Part shown: positions 51,314-59,286 of the stretch, piece after piece
Layout: each line of letters opens with the position of its first letter
Numbering within the stretch: the first letter of the stretch is position 1
Assembly (NCBI GenBank): GCA_003225175.1
Contig: QIBA01000040.1
Span: forward strand, 89,530-153,529
Source: Acidobacteriota bacterium
GTDB taxonomy: Bacteria; Acidobacteriota; Terriglobia; Terriglobales; Acidobacteriaceae
DNA: 64,000 nt
Direction of reading: 5' to 3'
Translations under genes and position numbers: made by a program
Notes under the pieces: model-generated
What the model saw: only the letters and a program-made list of their open reading frames with translations
The model's database searches: none
What the model was told of the DNA's origin: nothing

Positions 51314-52162
51314 ATGAAAGTAGTTCTTTTTTGCGGTGGCCTGGGACTGCGGATCAGAGACAGCGAGCACCTGCCGAAGCCGATGGTGAACATTGGGTAT
51401 CGTCCCATCATTTGGCACGTGATGAAGTACTACGCCCACTACGGCCATAAGGACTTTATCCTTTGCCTTGGTTATCGTGGCGACGTTATCAAGGACTATT
51501 TCCTGAAGTACAACGAATGCCTTTCGAACGACTTCATGTTGTCCTCCGGTGGTCGCGATCTAACGATGGTGACGACGGACATTCACGACTGGACAATCAC
51601 GTTCGCAGATACAGGCAGCCACTCCAATATTGGCCAGAGGCTGCTCGCCGCAAGAAAGTATCTCGGCAATGATGAAGTGTTTCTTGCGAACTATGCCGAC
51701 GGACTTTCCAATCTGAACCTCAATCATCAGCTGGAAGACTTCAATAATAGCGATGCGATCGGCAGCTTTCTGTGCGTCAAGCCAAACTTGAGCTACCACT
51801 TCATCTCAGTTGGGCAAGACAGCAAAGTGACCGGCATTGATGCCATCCGCACCACGAATGTGCTGGTTAATGGCGGCTTCTTCATTTTCCATAAAGAGAT
51901 TTTCAACTACATCAGAGATGGCGAAGAACTAGTCGAGGAACCATTCGGCCGTTTGATTGGAGATCGCAAGCTGATTGGGTATCGCGACGCATCATTCTGG
52001 TACTGCATGGATACGTTCAAGGACAAGCAGGTGCTGGAAGACATGCATGCTCATGGCGACGCTCCTTGGGAAATCTGGAAGCGGACAGCGAGCAGCAATG
52101 GGCATTCTTCCGGCATGGCAAAGATCTCAATGTCCGAGGCTGCCGCGGTCGCGAGGCAATGA
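51314..52162 (+). CDS. rfbF: Glucose-1-phosphate cytidylyltransferase family (RfbF-like)
   Basis: This 282-aa nucleotidyltransferase opens MKVVLFCGGLGLRIRDSEHL, then PKPMVNIGYRPIIWHVMKYY, ILCLGYRGDVIKDYFLKYNE and SNIGQRLLAARKYLGNDEVF. The C-terminal WYCMDTFKDKQVLEDMHAHG is typical of RfbF and related cytidylyltransferases. It would activate glucose 1-phosphate or a close analogue as a CDP-sugar. No canonical RfbG (CDP-glucose 4,6-dehydratase) is present in the window; the SDR at 44992 may stand in, or the dehydratase lies elsewhere. ATG 51314 with GAGAGG upstream. The C-terminal tail is MSEAAAVARQ. Confidence 0.85.
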   Translation: MKVVLFCGGLGLRIRDSEHLPKPMVNIGYRPIIWHVMKYYAHYGHKDFILCLGYRGDVIKDYFLKYNECLSNDFMLSSGGRDLTMVTTDIHDWTITFADTGSHSNIGQRLLAARKYLGNDEVFLANYADGLSNLNLNHQLEDFNNSDAIGSFLCVKPNLSYHFISVGQDSKVTGIDAIRTTNVLVNGGFFIFHKEIFNYIRDGEELVEEPFGRLIGDRKLIGYRDASFWYCMDTFKDKQVLEDMHAHGDAPWEIWKRTASSNGHSSGMAKISMSEAAAVARQ

Positions 52163-52812
52163 TCAAGTTGCAGTTCGGGAATGGAGATCACCCTCTCCGT
52201 CAAATTCTCTGTCTGGGAGCCCACTCCGACGATATTGAAATTGGCTGTGGCGGAACCGTATTGCAGATTCTCGCCCGCAATCCAGAACTCGATGTTGTTT
52301 GGGTTGTGTTCAGCTCCAGCCCAGAGCGGGAACGAGAAGCACGCAACAGCGCTGCCATGTTCCTCCGGAAGGCCGGGAAAACAGAGATCATCGTCAAAAA
52401 CTTCCGCGATGGCTACTTCCCATTTGACGGATCGCTGATCAAGCAGTTTTTTGAACAACTAAAGCAGCGGCTGCACCCCGATTTGGTCTTTACGCACAAC
52501 AAGAACGATGCGCATCAGGATCATCGGACTCTAGCAGAGTTGACTTGGAACACGTTTCGGAACCACGCAATTTGTGAGTATGAGATTCCCAAGTACGACG
52601 GTGACCTGGGACAACCTAATCTGTTTGTACCCCTGGCGGACGAGTCATTTCGGGAGAAGGTTCGATTTCTCATGAGTGCGTTTCAGTCGCAGCGCAGCAA
52701 AAGATGGTTCGAGGAAGAAACCTTTCTGGCACTGATGCGTTTGCGCGGAATGGAGTGCAACGCCGATTCCGGCTATGCAGAAGCCTTTTACACGCGAAAG
52801 CTTGTGTTGTGA
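52159..52812 (+). CDS. PIG-L family deacetylase
   Basis: This 217-aa LmbE/PIG-L zinc deacetylase removes an acetyl group from an N-acetylated sugar or related substrate. The zinc motif is CLGAHSDDIEIGCGGTVLQI (AHxDD), and the third ligand is in NKNDAHQDHRTLAELTWNTF. ATG 52159 overlaps the stop of rfbF. No signal peptide is evident, so it works in the cytoplasm. In this module it probably deacetylates an intermediate of the branched sugar or a lipid-linked GlcNAc. Confidence 0.9.
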   Translation: MIKLQFGNGDHPLRQILCLGAHSDDIEIGCGGTVLQILARNPELDVVWVVFSSSPEREREARNSAAMFLRKAGKTEIIVKNFRDGYFPFDGSLIKQFFEQLKQRLHPDLVFTHNKNDAHQDHRTLAELTWNTFRNHAICEYEIPKYDGDLGQPNLFVPLADESFREKVRFLMSAFQSQRSKRWFEEETFLALMRLRGMECNADSGYAEAFYTRKLVL

Positions 52813-52817
52813 ATCAA

Positions 52818-54293
52818 ATGGAAGATCTAAGAGAGAGAACAGTTCGGGGCGGACTGGCCAAGGTTGTGGCACAGGGCGTGAGCTTCTTCGTTCGTGTGGG
52901 TTCATTGATGATTCTGGCACGTCTACTTGATCCGAAAGATTTTGGACTCGTTGGTATGGTCACCGCCGTAGTTGGAGTCTTGAATCTCTTTCGTGACTTC
53001 GGTTTGTCTACTGCCAGCGTGCAGCGCGTGCATATTTCGGAGGAGCAGGTCTCCACACTGTTCTGGATCAATATGTTGGTGGGAGCCTTGTTGGCATCAG
53101 TTGCGGCAGGAATGGCTCCTTTCATTTCGCACTTTTATCGCGAGCCTGCTTTGATGTGGGTAACAGTGATATTGTCTGCAAGTTTTCTATTCAACGCGGC
53201 GGGTGTGCAGCACCAGGCTCTCCTACAAAGAGACATGAGATTTACGACGCTCTCGATCGTCGACATTTTATCCATCTCCGTGAGCAGCACTATTGGAATC
53301 CTGATGGCCTTAAAGGGCTTCGCCTACTGGTCTCTGGTGGCTTCGACGATTGCTGCTCCACTGATCAGTAGTTTGTCTTATTGGATTGCTTCCGGGTGGC
53401 GGCCCGGCAGGATGTACAAAAATGTTGGAATCCGCTCGATGATCCGATTCGGAGGAACCCTCACACTCAATCAGCTGGTCGTATATGTTGCCTATAATTT
53501 GGAGAAGGTTTTGCTTGGACGCTACTGGGGCGCGTCCGTTATTGGAATTTATGGGCGAGCATATCAGCTTGCAAATATCCCGACTGAAAATCTCAATTCT
53601 GCCGTAGGTGGAGTAGTCTTTTCGGCGCTATCTCGTCTACAAGAGGATACTAAGCGATTCAGGAGTTACTTTCTTAAGGGCTACTCTTTAGTGTTAGTGC
53701 TCACCATCCCTATCACCCTGGTCTGCTGCCTGTTCGCAAAAGAGTTGATCTCCGTTTTGCTAGGGCCGAAATGGCAGGAAGCCGTGCCCATTTTTCGACT
53801 ACTGGCGCCGACCATCATGATTTATGCTCTGATAAATCCTTTGTCGTGGGTCCTGTTCTCACTGGGATTAGTGGGACGAAGTCTTAGGGTCGGCCTTGTT
53901 CTCGCTCCTCTCGTAATCGCCGGGTATCTCATTGGACTCCCCTACGGTCCTCGCGCGGTGGCGTTAGCTTACTCTTCAGTAATGCTCCTTTGGGTTATTC
54001 CTCACATTGCTTGGTGCGTGCACGGCACCATCATTTCGCTCCGCGATATTCTGATCGCCGTCAGCAAACCGCTTGCTTCGGCTTTGGTCGCAGGAGGAGT
54101 AGCAATGGGATGCATTGAACTCTTCGGAGAATTCCTGACGCCGCTGGGTCGATTGCTCCTCGGAACTTCAGTACTCTTGTCAGGCTATGTGGCCATGCTC
54201 TTTTATGTGATGAAACAAAAAGCCTTTTACCTCGATATCGTAAGGACCATGAGACGACGAGCAACTGTGGAGAAGGGCTTAGTTCCGGCATAG
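52818..54293 (+). CDS. Lipid-linked repeat flippase (Wzx/WzxC-like MOP family)
   Basis: This 491-aa inner-membrane protein with about 12-14 helices moves the undecaprenyl-linked repeat unit across the membrane. MEDLRERTVRGGLAKVVAQG, LARLLDPKDFGLVGMVTAVV, VVYVAYNLEKVLLGRYWGAS and YGRAYQLANIPTENLNSAVG are typical of WzxC/RfbX-type flippases. With the priming transferase and Wzy-like protein, it shows that the EPS is made by the Wzx/Wzy pathway. ATG 52818 is preferred; GTG 52809, overlapping the PIG-L stop, is possible. Confidence 0.92.
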   Translation: MEDLRERTVRGGLAKVVAQGVSFFVRVGSLMILARLLDPKDFGLVGMVTAVVGVLNLFRDFGLSTASVQRVHISEEQVSTLFWINMLVGALLASVAAGMAPFISHFYREPALMWVTVILSASFLFNAAGVQHQALLQRDMRFTTLSIVDILSISVSSTIGILMALKGFAYWSLVASTIAAPLISSLSYWIASGWRPGRMYKNVGIRSMIRFGGTLTLNQLVVYVAYNLEKVLLGRYWGASVIGIYGRAYQLANIPTENLNSAVGGVVFSALSRLQEDTKRFRSYFLKGYSLVLVLTIPITLVCCLFAKELISVLLGPKWQEAVPIFRLLAPTIMIYALINPLSWVLFSLGLVGRSLRVGLVLAPLVIAGYLIGLPYGPRAVALAYSSVMLLWVIPHIAWCVHGTIISLRDILIAVSKPLASALVAGGVAMGCIELFGEFLTPLGRLLLGTSVLLSGYVAMLFYVMKQKAFYLDIVRTMRRRATVEKGLVPA

Positions 54294-54346
54294 TCAGTTC
54301 TCAGTATTCATTTCGCGACCAATGTTTCAATTCAGGTATAGACGTC

Positions 54347-55780
54347 TTGTCCACTAGTTTTTATCAGGCCCCGCCGCGGCAAATGCCGACTTCGCTTGAA
54401 CTTAGTTGTTGTGAGGAACATGAGGAAGGCCATCCCGATTCGAGTGCTCAAGCGATTCTCGAGCACTACCGCTGTCCCAGTGAATTGCTGCAGATTGCGC
54501 TCAGAGGCGAGCTTTCTCGTGGCTCTGGATTCTTTCGCTTCGGGAATGCCGTTTGTTATGGCAGATCCAGCTCAGGAACGCGCCGCCGCAGCCCCAATGC
54601 TTCTCTGTATAACGTAGAGCGCGACGTGCAATGGACAGATCAAGGCATTGCGCTTCCGTTTAACCCTACGGAACTTATCCAGAATCTGCGTCTGGAGCGC
54701 TATCCAGGGAGTGAACTGAGCCGGTCGATCAATCTCCTGAGGCGAGCCTATTATTTCTTCCGTCCTCCCATTCAATCACTGCGACGACAAATTCAAAGAT
54801 TCTATGCTCGCAGTCGTCAGCACAGTTCCTTCCCGAACTGGCCCGTTGATTCCTCGGTCGAAGAGATCAATGAGGCAGTTCTCCTCGCCGTTTTAAAACG
54901 TTCCGGTTCAGAAACGATTCCATTTGTCTGGTTTTGGCCGCGGGGCGCCAGTGCTTGCGCTGTAATGACTCACGATGTAGAAGCGCAAACAGGCCGAGAC
55001 CTCTGCAAAAATCTTATGGATTTGGATGATGAGTTCGGAATCAAAGCGTCATTCCAAATCGTCCCCGAGGAACGCTACCAGGTATCCAGCGCGTTCTTGG
55101 ACTCCATCCGAAGGCGTGGTTTTGAAATCGCCGTTCAGGATCTGAACCATGACGGACGGCTTTTTGACAAAGAAGAAGAGTTTGCGCGTCGTGCAGCTCT
55201 GATCAATCGCTATGCCAGACAGTACAGTGCCCACGGATTCCGCGCTGCCGTACTGTACAGAAGGCCCCAGTGGTATCACTTTTTGGACCTGCAGTTCGAC
55301 ATGTCAATCCCCAACTCCGCGCGTTTGGACCCGCAGCCCGGCGGATGCTGCACAGTCATGCCGTACTTCATCGGAGAAATGCTCGAGTTGCCCGTAACTA
55401 CGATTCAGGATTACATGCTCCTGCACATTCTCAAAGAGCACTCGATTGATCTGTGGAAGACGCAAACCGAACTGATTCTGAAAAAGCACGGCCTCATCAG
55501 CTTCATCGTTCATCCGGATTACATCACACAAACGGCGGGGGAACCTCTCTATCGCAGTTTGCTGCATTACTTAGTGAGTTTGCAGCAGACAGAGCGGATT
55601 TGGTTTGCTTTACCCTCTGAGGTGAACCGCTGGTGGAGGAAGCGGAGTCAATTGTCAGTCGTAAGGCACGGTGCTTCCTGGGTAATCCAAGGTAAAGGCG
55701 CCGAGGAAGCACAATTGGCGTTCGCCAGCAATGTGAAGGGGCACCTCGAATACGAGTTCGCCGACACTTCAAAAAACTAG
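54347..55780 (+). CDS. NodB-like (polysaccharide deacetylase family) protein
   Basis: This 477-aa protein contains a divergent NodB-type domain after ~200 residues of unassigned N-terminal sequence. The metal-binding Asp is in SACAVMTHDVEAQTGRDLCK, the His in FEIAVQDLNHDGRLFDKEEE, and LISFIVHPDYITQTAG is a late motif. These patterns resemble the deacetylases seen in EPS loci more than secreted peptidoglycan deacetylases. There is no signal peptide; with a TTG start (54347) the true N-terminus could be later, for example ATG 54383. It closes the oxygenase operon. Confidence 0.75.
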   Translation: MSTSFYQAPPRQMPTSLELSCCEEHEEGHPDSSAQAILEHYRCPSELLQIALRGELSRGSGFFRFGNAVCYGRSSSGTRRRSPNASLYNVERDVQWTDQGIALPFNPTELIQNLRLERYPGSELSRSINLLRRAYYFFRPPIQSLRRQIQRFYARSRQHSSFPNWPVDSSVEEINEAVLLAVLKRSGSETIPFVWFWPRGASACAVMTHDVEAQTGRDLCKNLMDLDDEFGIKASFQIVPEERYQVSSAFLDSIRRRGFEIAVQDLNHDGRLFDKEEEFARRAALINRYARQYSAHGFRAAVLYRRPQWYHFLDLQFDMSIPNSARLDPQPGGCCTVMPYFIGEMLELPVTTIQDYMLLHILKEHSIDLWKTQTELILKKHGLISFIVHPDYITQTAGEPLYRSLLHYLVSLQQTERIWFALPSEVNRWWRKRSQLSVVRHGASWVIQGKGAEEAQLAFASNVKGHLEYEFADTSKN

Positions 55781-55868
55781 GTTTCGTAAACCCCAAAATG
55801 GCCGGATCGCAGCGGCCGTCACTTTGATCGATAAGAGCCGGGTGCCAGCGCAAATCGAATTGCCATCA

Positions 55869-55884
55869 GTGAAAACTTTTGCAT
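55869..55884. promoter_or_regulatory. Palindromic activator site upstream of UDP-glucose dehydrogenase
   Basis: GTGAAAACTTTTGCAT differs from the site at 16669 at only the last base. It ends 49 bp upstream of the candidate -24 element at 55934, the closest spacing of the set. Confidence 0.6.
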
Positions 55885-55933
55885 TCCGAGTTCTCGCTCG
55901 AAAACCTAACTCCCTGAAAATAAAAGATAAATG

Positions 55934-55949
55934 TGGCTGAACAAATGCC
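55934..55949 (+). promoter_or_regulatory. Sigma-54 promoter for UDP-glucose dehydrogenase
   Basis: TGGCTGAACAAATGCC has GG-N10-GC. An overlapping alternative, TGCCACTGGTCTTGCA (55946-55961), has a perfect -12 but lacks the invariant GG at -24. The predicted start for the first is near 55960, about 65 bases before the ATG. Confidence 0.5.
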
Positions 55950-56024
55950 ACTGGTCTTGCAAGTGCCTCCTGAGTAGACCTTGAACTGGACGAATACTAT
56001 GTCAGGGTTGGAGACTCACCAAAA

Positions 56025-57431
56025 ATGAAGATTGCAGTAATCGGATCTGGATACGTAGGACTCGTTGCCGCAGCATGCTTTGCTGAAGTTGGTCATACGG
56101 TCATTTGCGTAGATAACGATCACAAGAAACTGGCCGCTCTCCGGCGTGGCGAGACGCCGATCCATGAGTTGTATCTTCCAGAGTTGTTGCAAAAGCACCG
56201 CGGCCATCGATTGACGTACTCGGATTCAATCCGCGAGGCTGTCCAGGCGAGTTCCGTTATTTTCATCGCTGTGGGCACTCCTCCTCTGGAAAATGGCGAG
56301 GCTGACCTTTCCTATGTTGAGGGGGTTGCCAGAGAAATCGCTCTGTCGCTATCCGAGTACAAGGTGATCGTGGAAAAGAGCACTGTTCCCGTCTATACGA
56401 GCGATTGGATTCGACGGGTGATAACGCTCAGCTGCGCTTCAGGTAACCAGTTCGACGTTGTCTCAAATCCGGAATTCTTGCGCGAAGGAACAGCAGTAAG
56501 TGATTTCCTCTATCCCGATCGTATTGTGATTGGAGCGGACAACGCGCGTGCGCGGGAGCTTCTAACCGAAACATATGCGCCACTGACTGAGGGAACCTAC
56601 TATTTGAAGCCTGATCGAATTCCCGAGCCTTCAGGAAGTTCGGTTCCCGCAAAGTTGATTCTGACAAGCGCGAAGAGCGCCGAGTTGATAAAGCATGCCT
56701 CCAACGCTTTCCTTGCGATGAAGATCTCGTTCATCAACGCAGTTTCAAATATATGTGAGGCAGTCGGCGCTGACATCGAAGAAGTTCGCTCCGGGATCGG
56801 CGCTGATAGCAGAATTGGGAGCACCTTCCTCAAGGCGGGAATCGGGTACGGCGGGTCGTGCTTCCCGAAGGATGTAGCAGCTTTTCGAAGCGTGGCTCAA
56901 CAATCAGGATGTTCGTTCCCATTGCTGGACGACGTCATCGAGATCAATGCCGAGCAGCGGATGCGATTCATCCGCAAGATACGTTCGGCATTATGGACGC
57001 TCAAGGGCAAACGGCTTGCTGTGCTCGGCCTTGCTTTCAAAGGCGGAACTGATGACATACGTGAGTCGCCGGCAATCGACATCGTCAATCATCTCGTGGC
57101 TGAGCAGTGCTCAGTGGTGGCATATGACCCAGCCGCCATGCCACGCGCGCGAGAGGTGTTGAACGAACGAGTCAATTTCGCTTCAGGGCCATACGAAGCA
57201 GCGGAATCGGCGGATGCATTGCTTATTCTCACAGATTGGGAAGAGTTCGCGGCTCTGGATCTTGAGAGGATACGTCAACTGCTCCGTTATCCTATCGTCA
57301 TCGACGGTCGTAACATGTATTTGTGTGAGGAGATGAGGAGTAGCGGATTGTTGTACCTTAGTGTGGGGCGGCAAGTCGTTGAACCGAACGCGCTGGCATC
57401 GAAGCCAAGATTCCAGGAAGCTACTATATAG
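56025..57431 (+). CDS. ugd: UDP-glucose 6-dehydrogenase family
   Basis: This 468-aa NAD-dependent dehydrogenase oxidises a UDP-hexose to the uronic acid. MKIAVIGSGYVGLVAAACFA is the NAD loop, and FIAVGTPPLENGEADLSYV and VSNPEFLREGTAVSDFL follow. The catalytic cysteine is in GIGYGGSCFPKDVAAFRS, and the C-terminal domain has VLGLAFKGGTDDIRESPAID. Sequence class fits UDP-glucose rather than UDP-HexNAc dehydrogenases, but the WbpB-like modules at 18-24 kb would need a UDP-HexNAcA supplier, so a broader role is possible. It has its own sigma-54 promoter and activator site. Confidence 0.9.
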   Translation: MKIAVIGSGYVGLVAAACFAEVGHTVICVDNDHKKLAALRRGETPIHELYLPELLQKHRGHRLTYSDSIREAVQASSVIFIAVGTPPLENGEADLSYVEGVAREIALSLSEYKVIVEKSTVPVYTSDWIRRVITLSCASGNQFDVVSNPEFLREGTAVSDFLYPDRIVIGADNARARELLTETYAPLTEGTYYLKPDRIPEPSGSSVPAKLILTSAKSAELIKHASNAFLAMKISFINAVSNICEAVGADIEEVRSGIGADSRIGSTFLKAGIGYGGSCFPKDVAAFRSVAQQSGCSFPLLDDVIEINAEQRMRFIRKIRSALWTLKGKRLAVLGLAFKGGTDDIRESPAIDIVNHLVAEQCSVVAYDPAAMPRAREVLNERVNFASGPYEAAESADALLILTDWEEFAALDLERIRQLLRYPIVIDGRNMYLCEEMRSSGLLYLSVGRQVVEPNALASKPRFQEATI

Positions 57432-57472
57432 GGTTCAACAGTTCGCTACCAAGAGATCAGAACCATTTTTGC

Positions 57473-58288
57473 GTGAGTCGCCTCCACCCAGCACACTTCA
57501 TCCTCGGAATCGGCCAGCAGATGTTCTGGGCCATCCTTGCGCTTGCCATTGCTCTCTCTGCCGTTGAGTTACGCTGTGAAGCACTACAGTTGCCGGCCGC
57601 ACCTGGCGAGCCCATTTGTACTGCTGAAGGCGCAGAAAAAACAGCCATTACTGTCTGCACGCTCAATGTACAAGCTGGCATTCCATACTCCGGCAAGATC
57701 GCCGAATACCGAGCATGCCCAGGAGAGAAGCCGCGATTTTCTGCTTTCTGGGAAACCGCCGGAGAAACTTCCAACCTAAGAGAGGATGATGTTTCTTCCG
57801 GCGTCCTCATCGGAACGCACACCTGGAAGAATCCGGGAGAGTATCAAATAAGAATTGAGTCAGAGTCTGTCAGCTCAAGATCCGATCTCATTCCGAATCG
57901 CGGCCAAGATCGCAGCCCAAAATGCGCGACGAGAGGAAGTTCAGGTTTCGGGCATGTACACGTATTTGCTCCACTCCCACCGATCTCGATGTTCATCAGT
58001 GCAAGAAATCTCCAAGCGGGACGTACTTATCTCAATGCTGGGGCTGTAGCCCTACGGCAGCCTGCTCCGCCATCGGGAACACTGCTGACTCTTGAGACGG
58101 ACCAACCCGGCAAAATCGATGTTGAGACATCGTTCGGGCGCACCGGGCTCGGGCGAAGGACAACCTATTTGTGGATTAAGCCGGGAAGCAACACTCGATC
58201 ATTCGATCTAATTGTGGCACCGGGCTTACCAGAAGGACAACCTATTTGTGGATTAAGCCGGGAAGCAACACTCGATCATTCGATCTAA
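57473..58288 (+). CDS. Exported hypothetical protein, frameshifted by a tandem duplication
   Basis: I do not recognise this 271-aa protein. It has a hydrophobic export segment (MFWAILALAIALSAVELRCE, possible start ATG 57521) and a beta-rich body with PKD-like strands (GEYQIRIESES). A perfect 77-bp tandem duplication at 58155-58308 shifts the frame, so translation ends at 58288 after GQPICGLSREATLDHSI. Removing one copy restores a frame that runs to 58443, giving a 297-aa protein that ends in TRENSGK. The first ~240 residues are unaffected. The start is GTG 57473 or ATG 57521; neither has a clear ribosome site. It follows ugd by 41 bp. Confidence 0.7.
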   Translation: MSRLHPAHFILGIGQQMFWAILALAIALSAVELRCEALQLPAAPGEPICTAEGAEKTAITVCTLNVQAGIPYSGKIAEYRACPGEKPRFSAFWETAGETSNLREDDVSSGVLIGTHTWKNPGEYQIRIESESVSSRSDLIPNRGQDRSPKCATRGSSGFGHVHVFAPLPPISMFISARNLQAGRTYLNAGAVALRQPAPPSGTLLTLETDQPGKIDVETSFGRTGLGRRTTYLWIKPGSNTRSFDLIVAPGLPEGQPICGLSREATLDHSI

Positions 58289-58308
58289 TTGTGGCACCGG
58301 GCTTACCA
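58155..58308 (+). repeat. Perfect 77-bp tandem duplication inside a coding sequence
   Basis: Copy 1 is 58155-58231 and copy 2 is 58232-58308, identical by eye, each starting GAAGGACAACC and ending GGGCTTACCA. Because 77 is not a multiple of three, the second copy shifts the frame of the gene at 57473. It is either a very recent mutation, a phase-variation event, or an assembly artefact. Confidence 0.95.
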
Positions 58309-58524
58309 GAGGAATTCGAAGCACAGATAAAATCCGACTGTGCTGGCGCGGTCGTCTCAAAGAGTGAGTGCGATGCGGCTTATAAAGGAATCAGCACAGC
58401 GAAGTCGTTTGCGGTCAAAACACGTGAGAATTCGGGGAAATAGAGTATTAGATAACTAGTAAATACAAGCGAGTGCAGAGGTTAGCTACAGGTTAACCCC
58501 CAAAAGGGGTGGATTTCACTCTCT

Positions 58525-58540
58525 GCGCAAACGTTTGCAC
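58525..58540. promoter_or_regulatory. Palindromic activator site upstream of the small membrane protein
   Basis: GCGCAAACGTTTGCAC, whose centre GCAAACGTTTGC is a perfect 12-bp palindrome, ends 115 bp upstream of the candidate -24 element at 58656. The gap 58444-58683 also has a 5-bp hairpin ACCCC/GGGGT (58496-58510) without a T-run. Confidence 0.65.
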
Positions 58541-58655
58541 ATTCTGTCTCAACATTCCTGTCGCAAGTGTCCCTTTGACCTCGAAAAAAGCCGCGAGAAT
58601 CGTTCTAAACACTTGTAACTAGGCTGTCTTGAGTGCACAAAGGTACCTGTCCGAT

Positions 58656-58671
58656 TGGCCAGGGGCGTGCT
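58656..58671 (+). promoter_or_regulatory. Candidate sigma-54 promoter very close to the start codon
   Basis: TGGCCAGGGGCGTGCT has GG-N10-GC, but the predicted transcript start (near 58682) is only about two bases before the ATG at 58684. That would make a nearly leaderless mRNA. Either the promoter call or the start codon may be wrong. Confidence 0.4.
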
Positions 58672-58683
58672 GTACCAAAGTGC

Positions 58684-59286
58684 ATGAAGCTGCGGATCAG
58701 CCGGCGTGGTTTAGAAGTAGCTGCTATTACTCTTCTTTCCGTGTTAATCGCCAAGGCACAAGTGGTGCCCCAGGCAACGCAGCCTCGCAGTCGCCCAGGG
58801 CAACTTATCGCGTCGCGAATATCTCCAGCTCCTCTTGGGTCTGGTTCCAATTTGGAATCCGGTCCTGCCGATTCAGCAGCCGTTTTGTCCAGCTCAGCAG
58901 TATTGCCTCTTACGCCACAGCCCCTCATAAAAGTTACGAGGACAAGTTCGGAGGCCGGTCCAAGCGCGCGCGAAATGCACGTTTGGAAAGGACTTCTTGT
59001 GGCTGAACATTCGGCTGCGCTCTTTGACGCCTGGACGACGCGCCAGTCACTCCAAAGCGGGAACGGCTACGAACGCAACCCTCTCTTAAAGCCGTTTGCT
59101 GACTCGGCTGCCATTTATCCGATGCTGCAGATCGCTCCTATAGGACTCGACTTTCTCAGCCATCGAATGCTGCACAGCCAAAATCGCTTCATCCGAAAAA
59201 CCTGGTGGGTGCCCCAGCTCGCATCAACGGGCGCCTCGCTCTGGTGCGGCGTTCGAAATCTACGCGTTGCCAACTTCCAGCGCTAA
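58684..59286 (+). CDS. Exported or membrane protein of unknown function
   Basis: This 200-aa protein opens with a basic, hydrophobic signal (MKLRISRRGLEVAAITLLSV). A low-complexity Ser/Pro/Ala stretch follows to about residue 80, then a conserved-looking C-terminal domain (AALFDAWTTRQSLQSGNGYE, RNPLLKPFADSAAIYPMLQI, GLDFLSHRMLHSQN). The helical, small-membrane-domain look is seen in proteins of unknown function in acidobacterial genomes. The palindrome at 58525 places it in the EPS regulon. Its end overlaps the convergent lhgO by 4 bases. Confidence 0.65.
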   Translation: MKLRISRRGLEVAAITLLSVLIAKAQVVPQATQPRSRPGQLIASRISPAPLGSGSNLESGPADSAAVLSSSAVLPLTPQPLIKVTRTSSEAGPSAREMHVWKGLLVAEHSAALFDAWTTRQSLQSGNGYERNPLLKPFADSAAIYPMLQIAPIGLDFLSHRMLHSQNRFIRKTWWVPQLASTGASLWCGVRNLRVANFQR

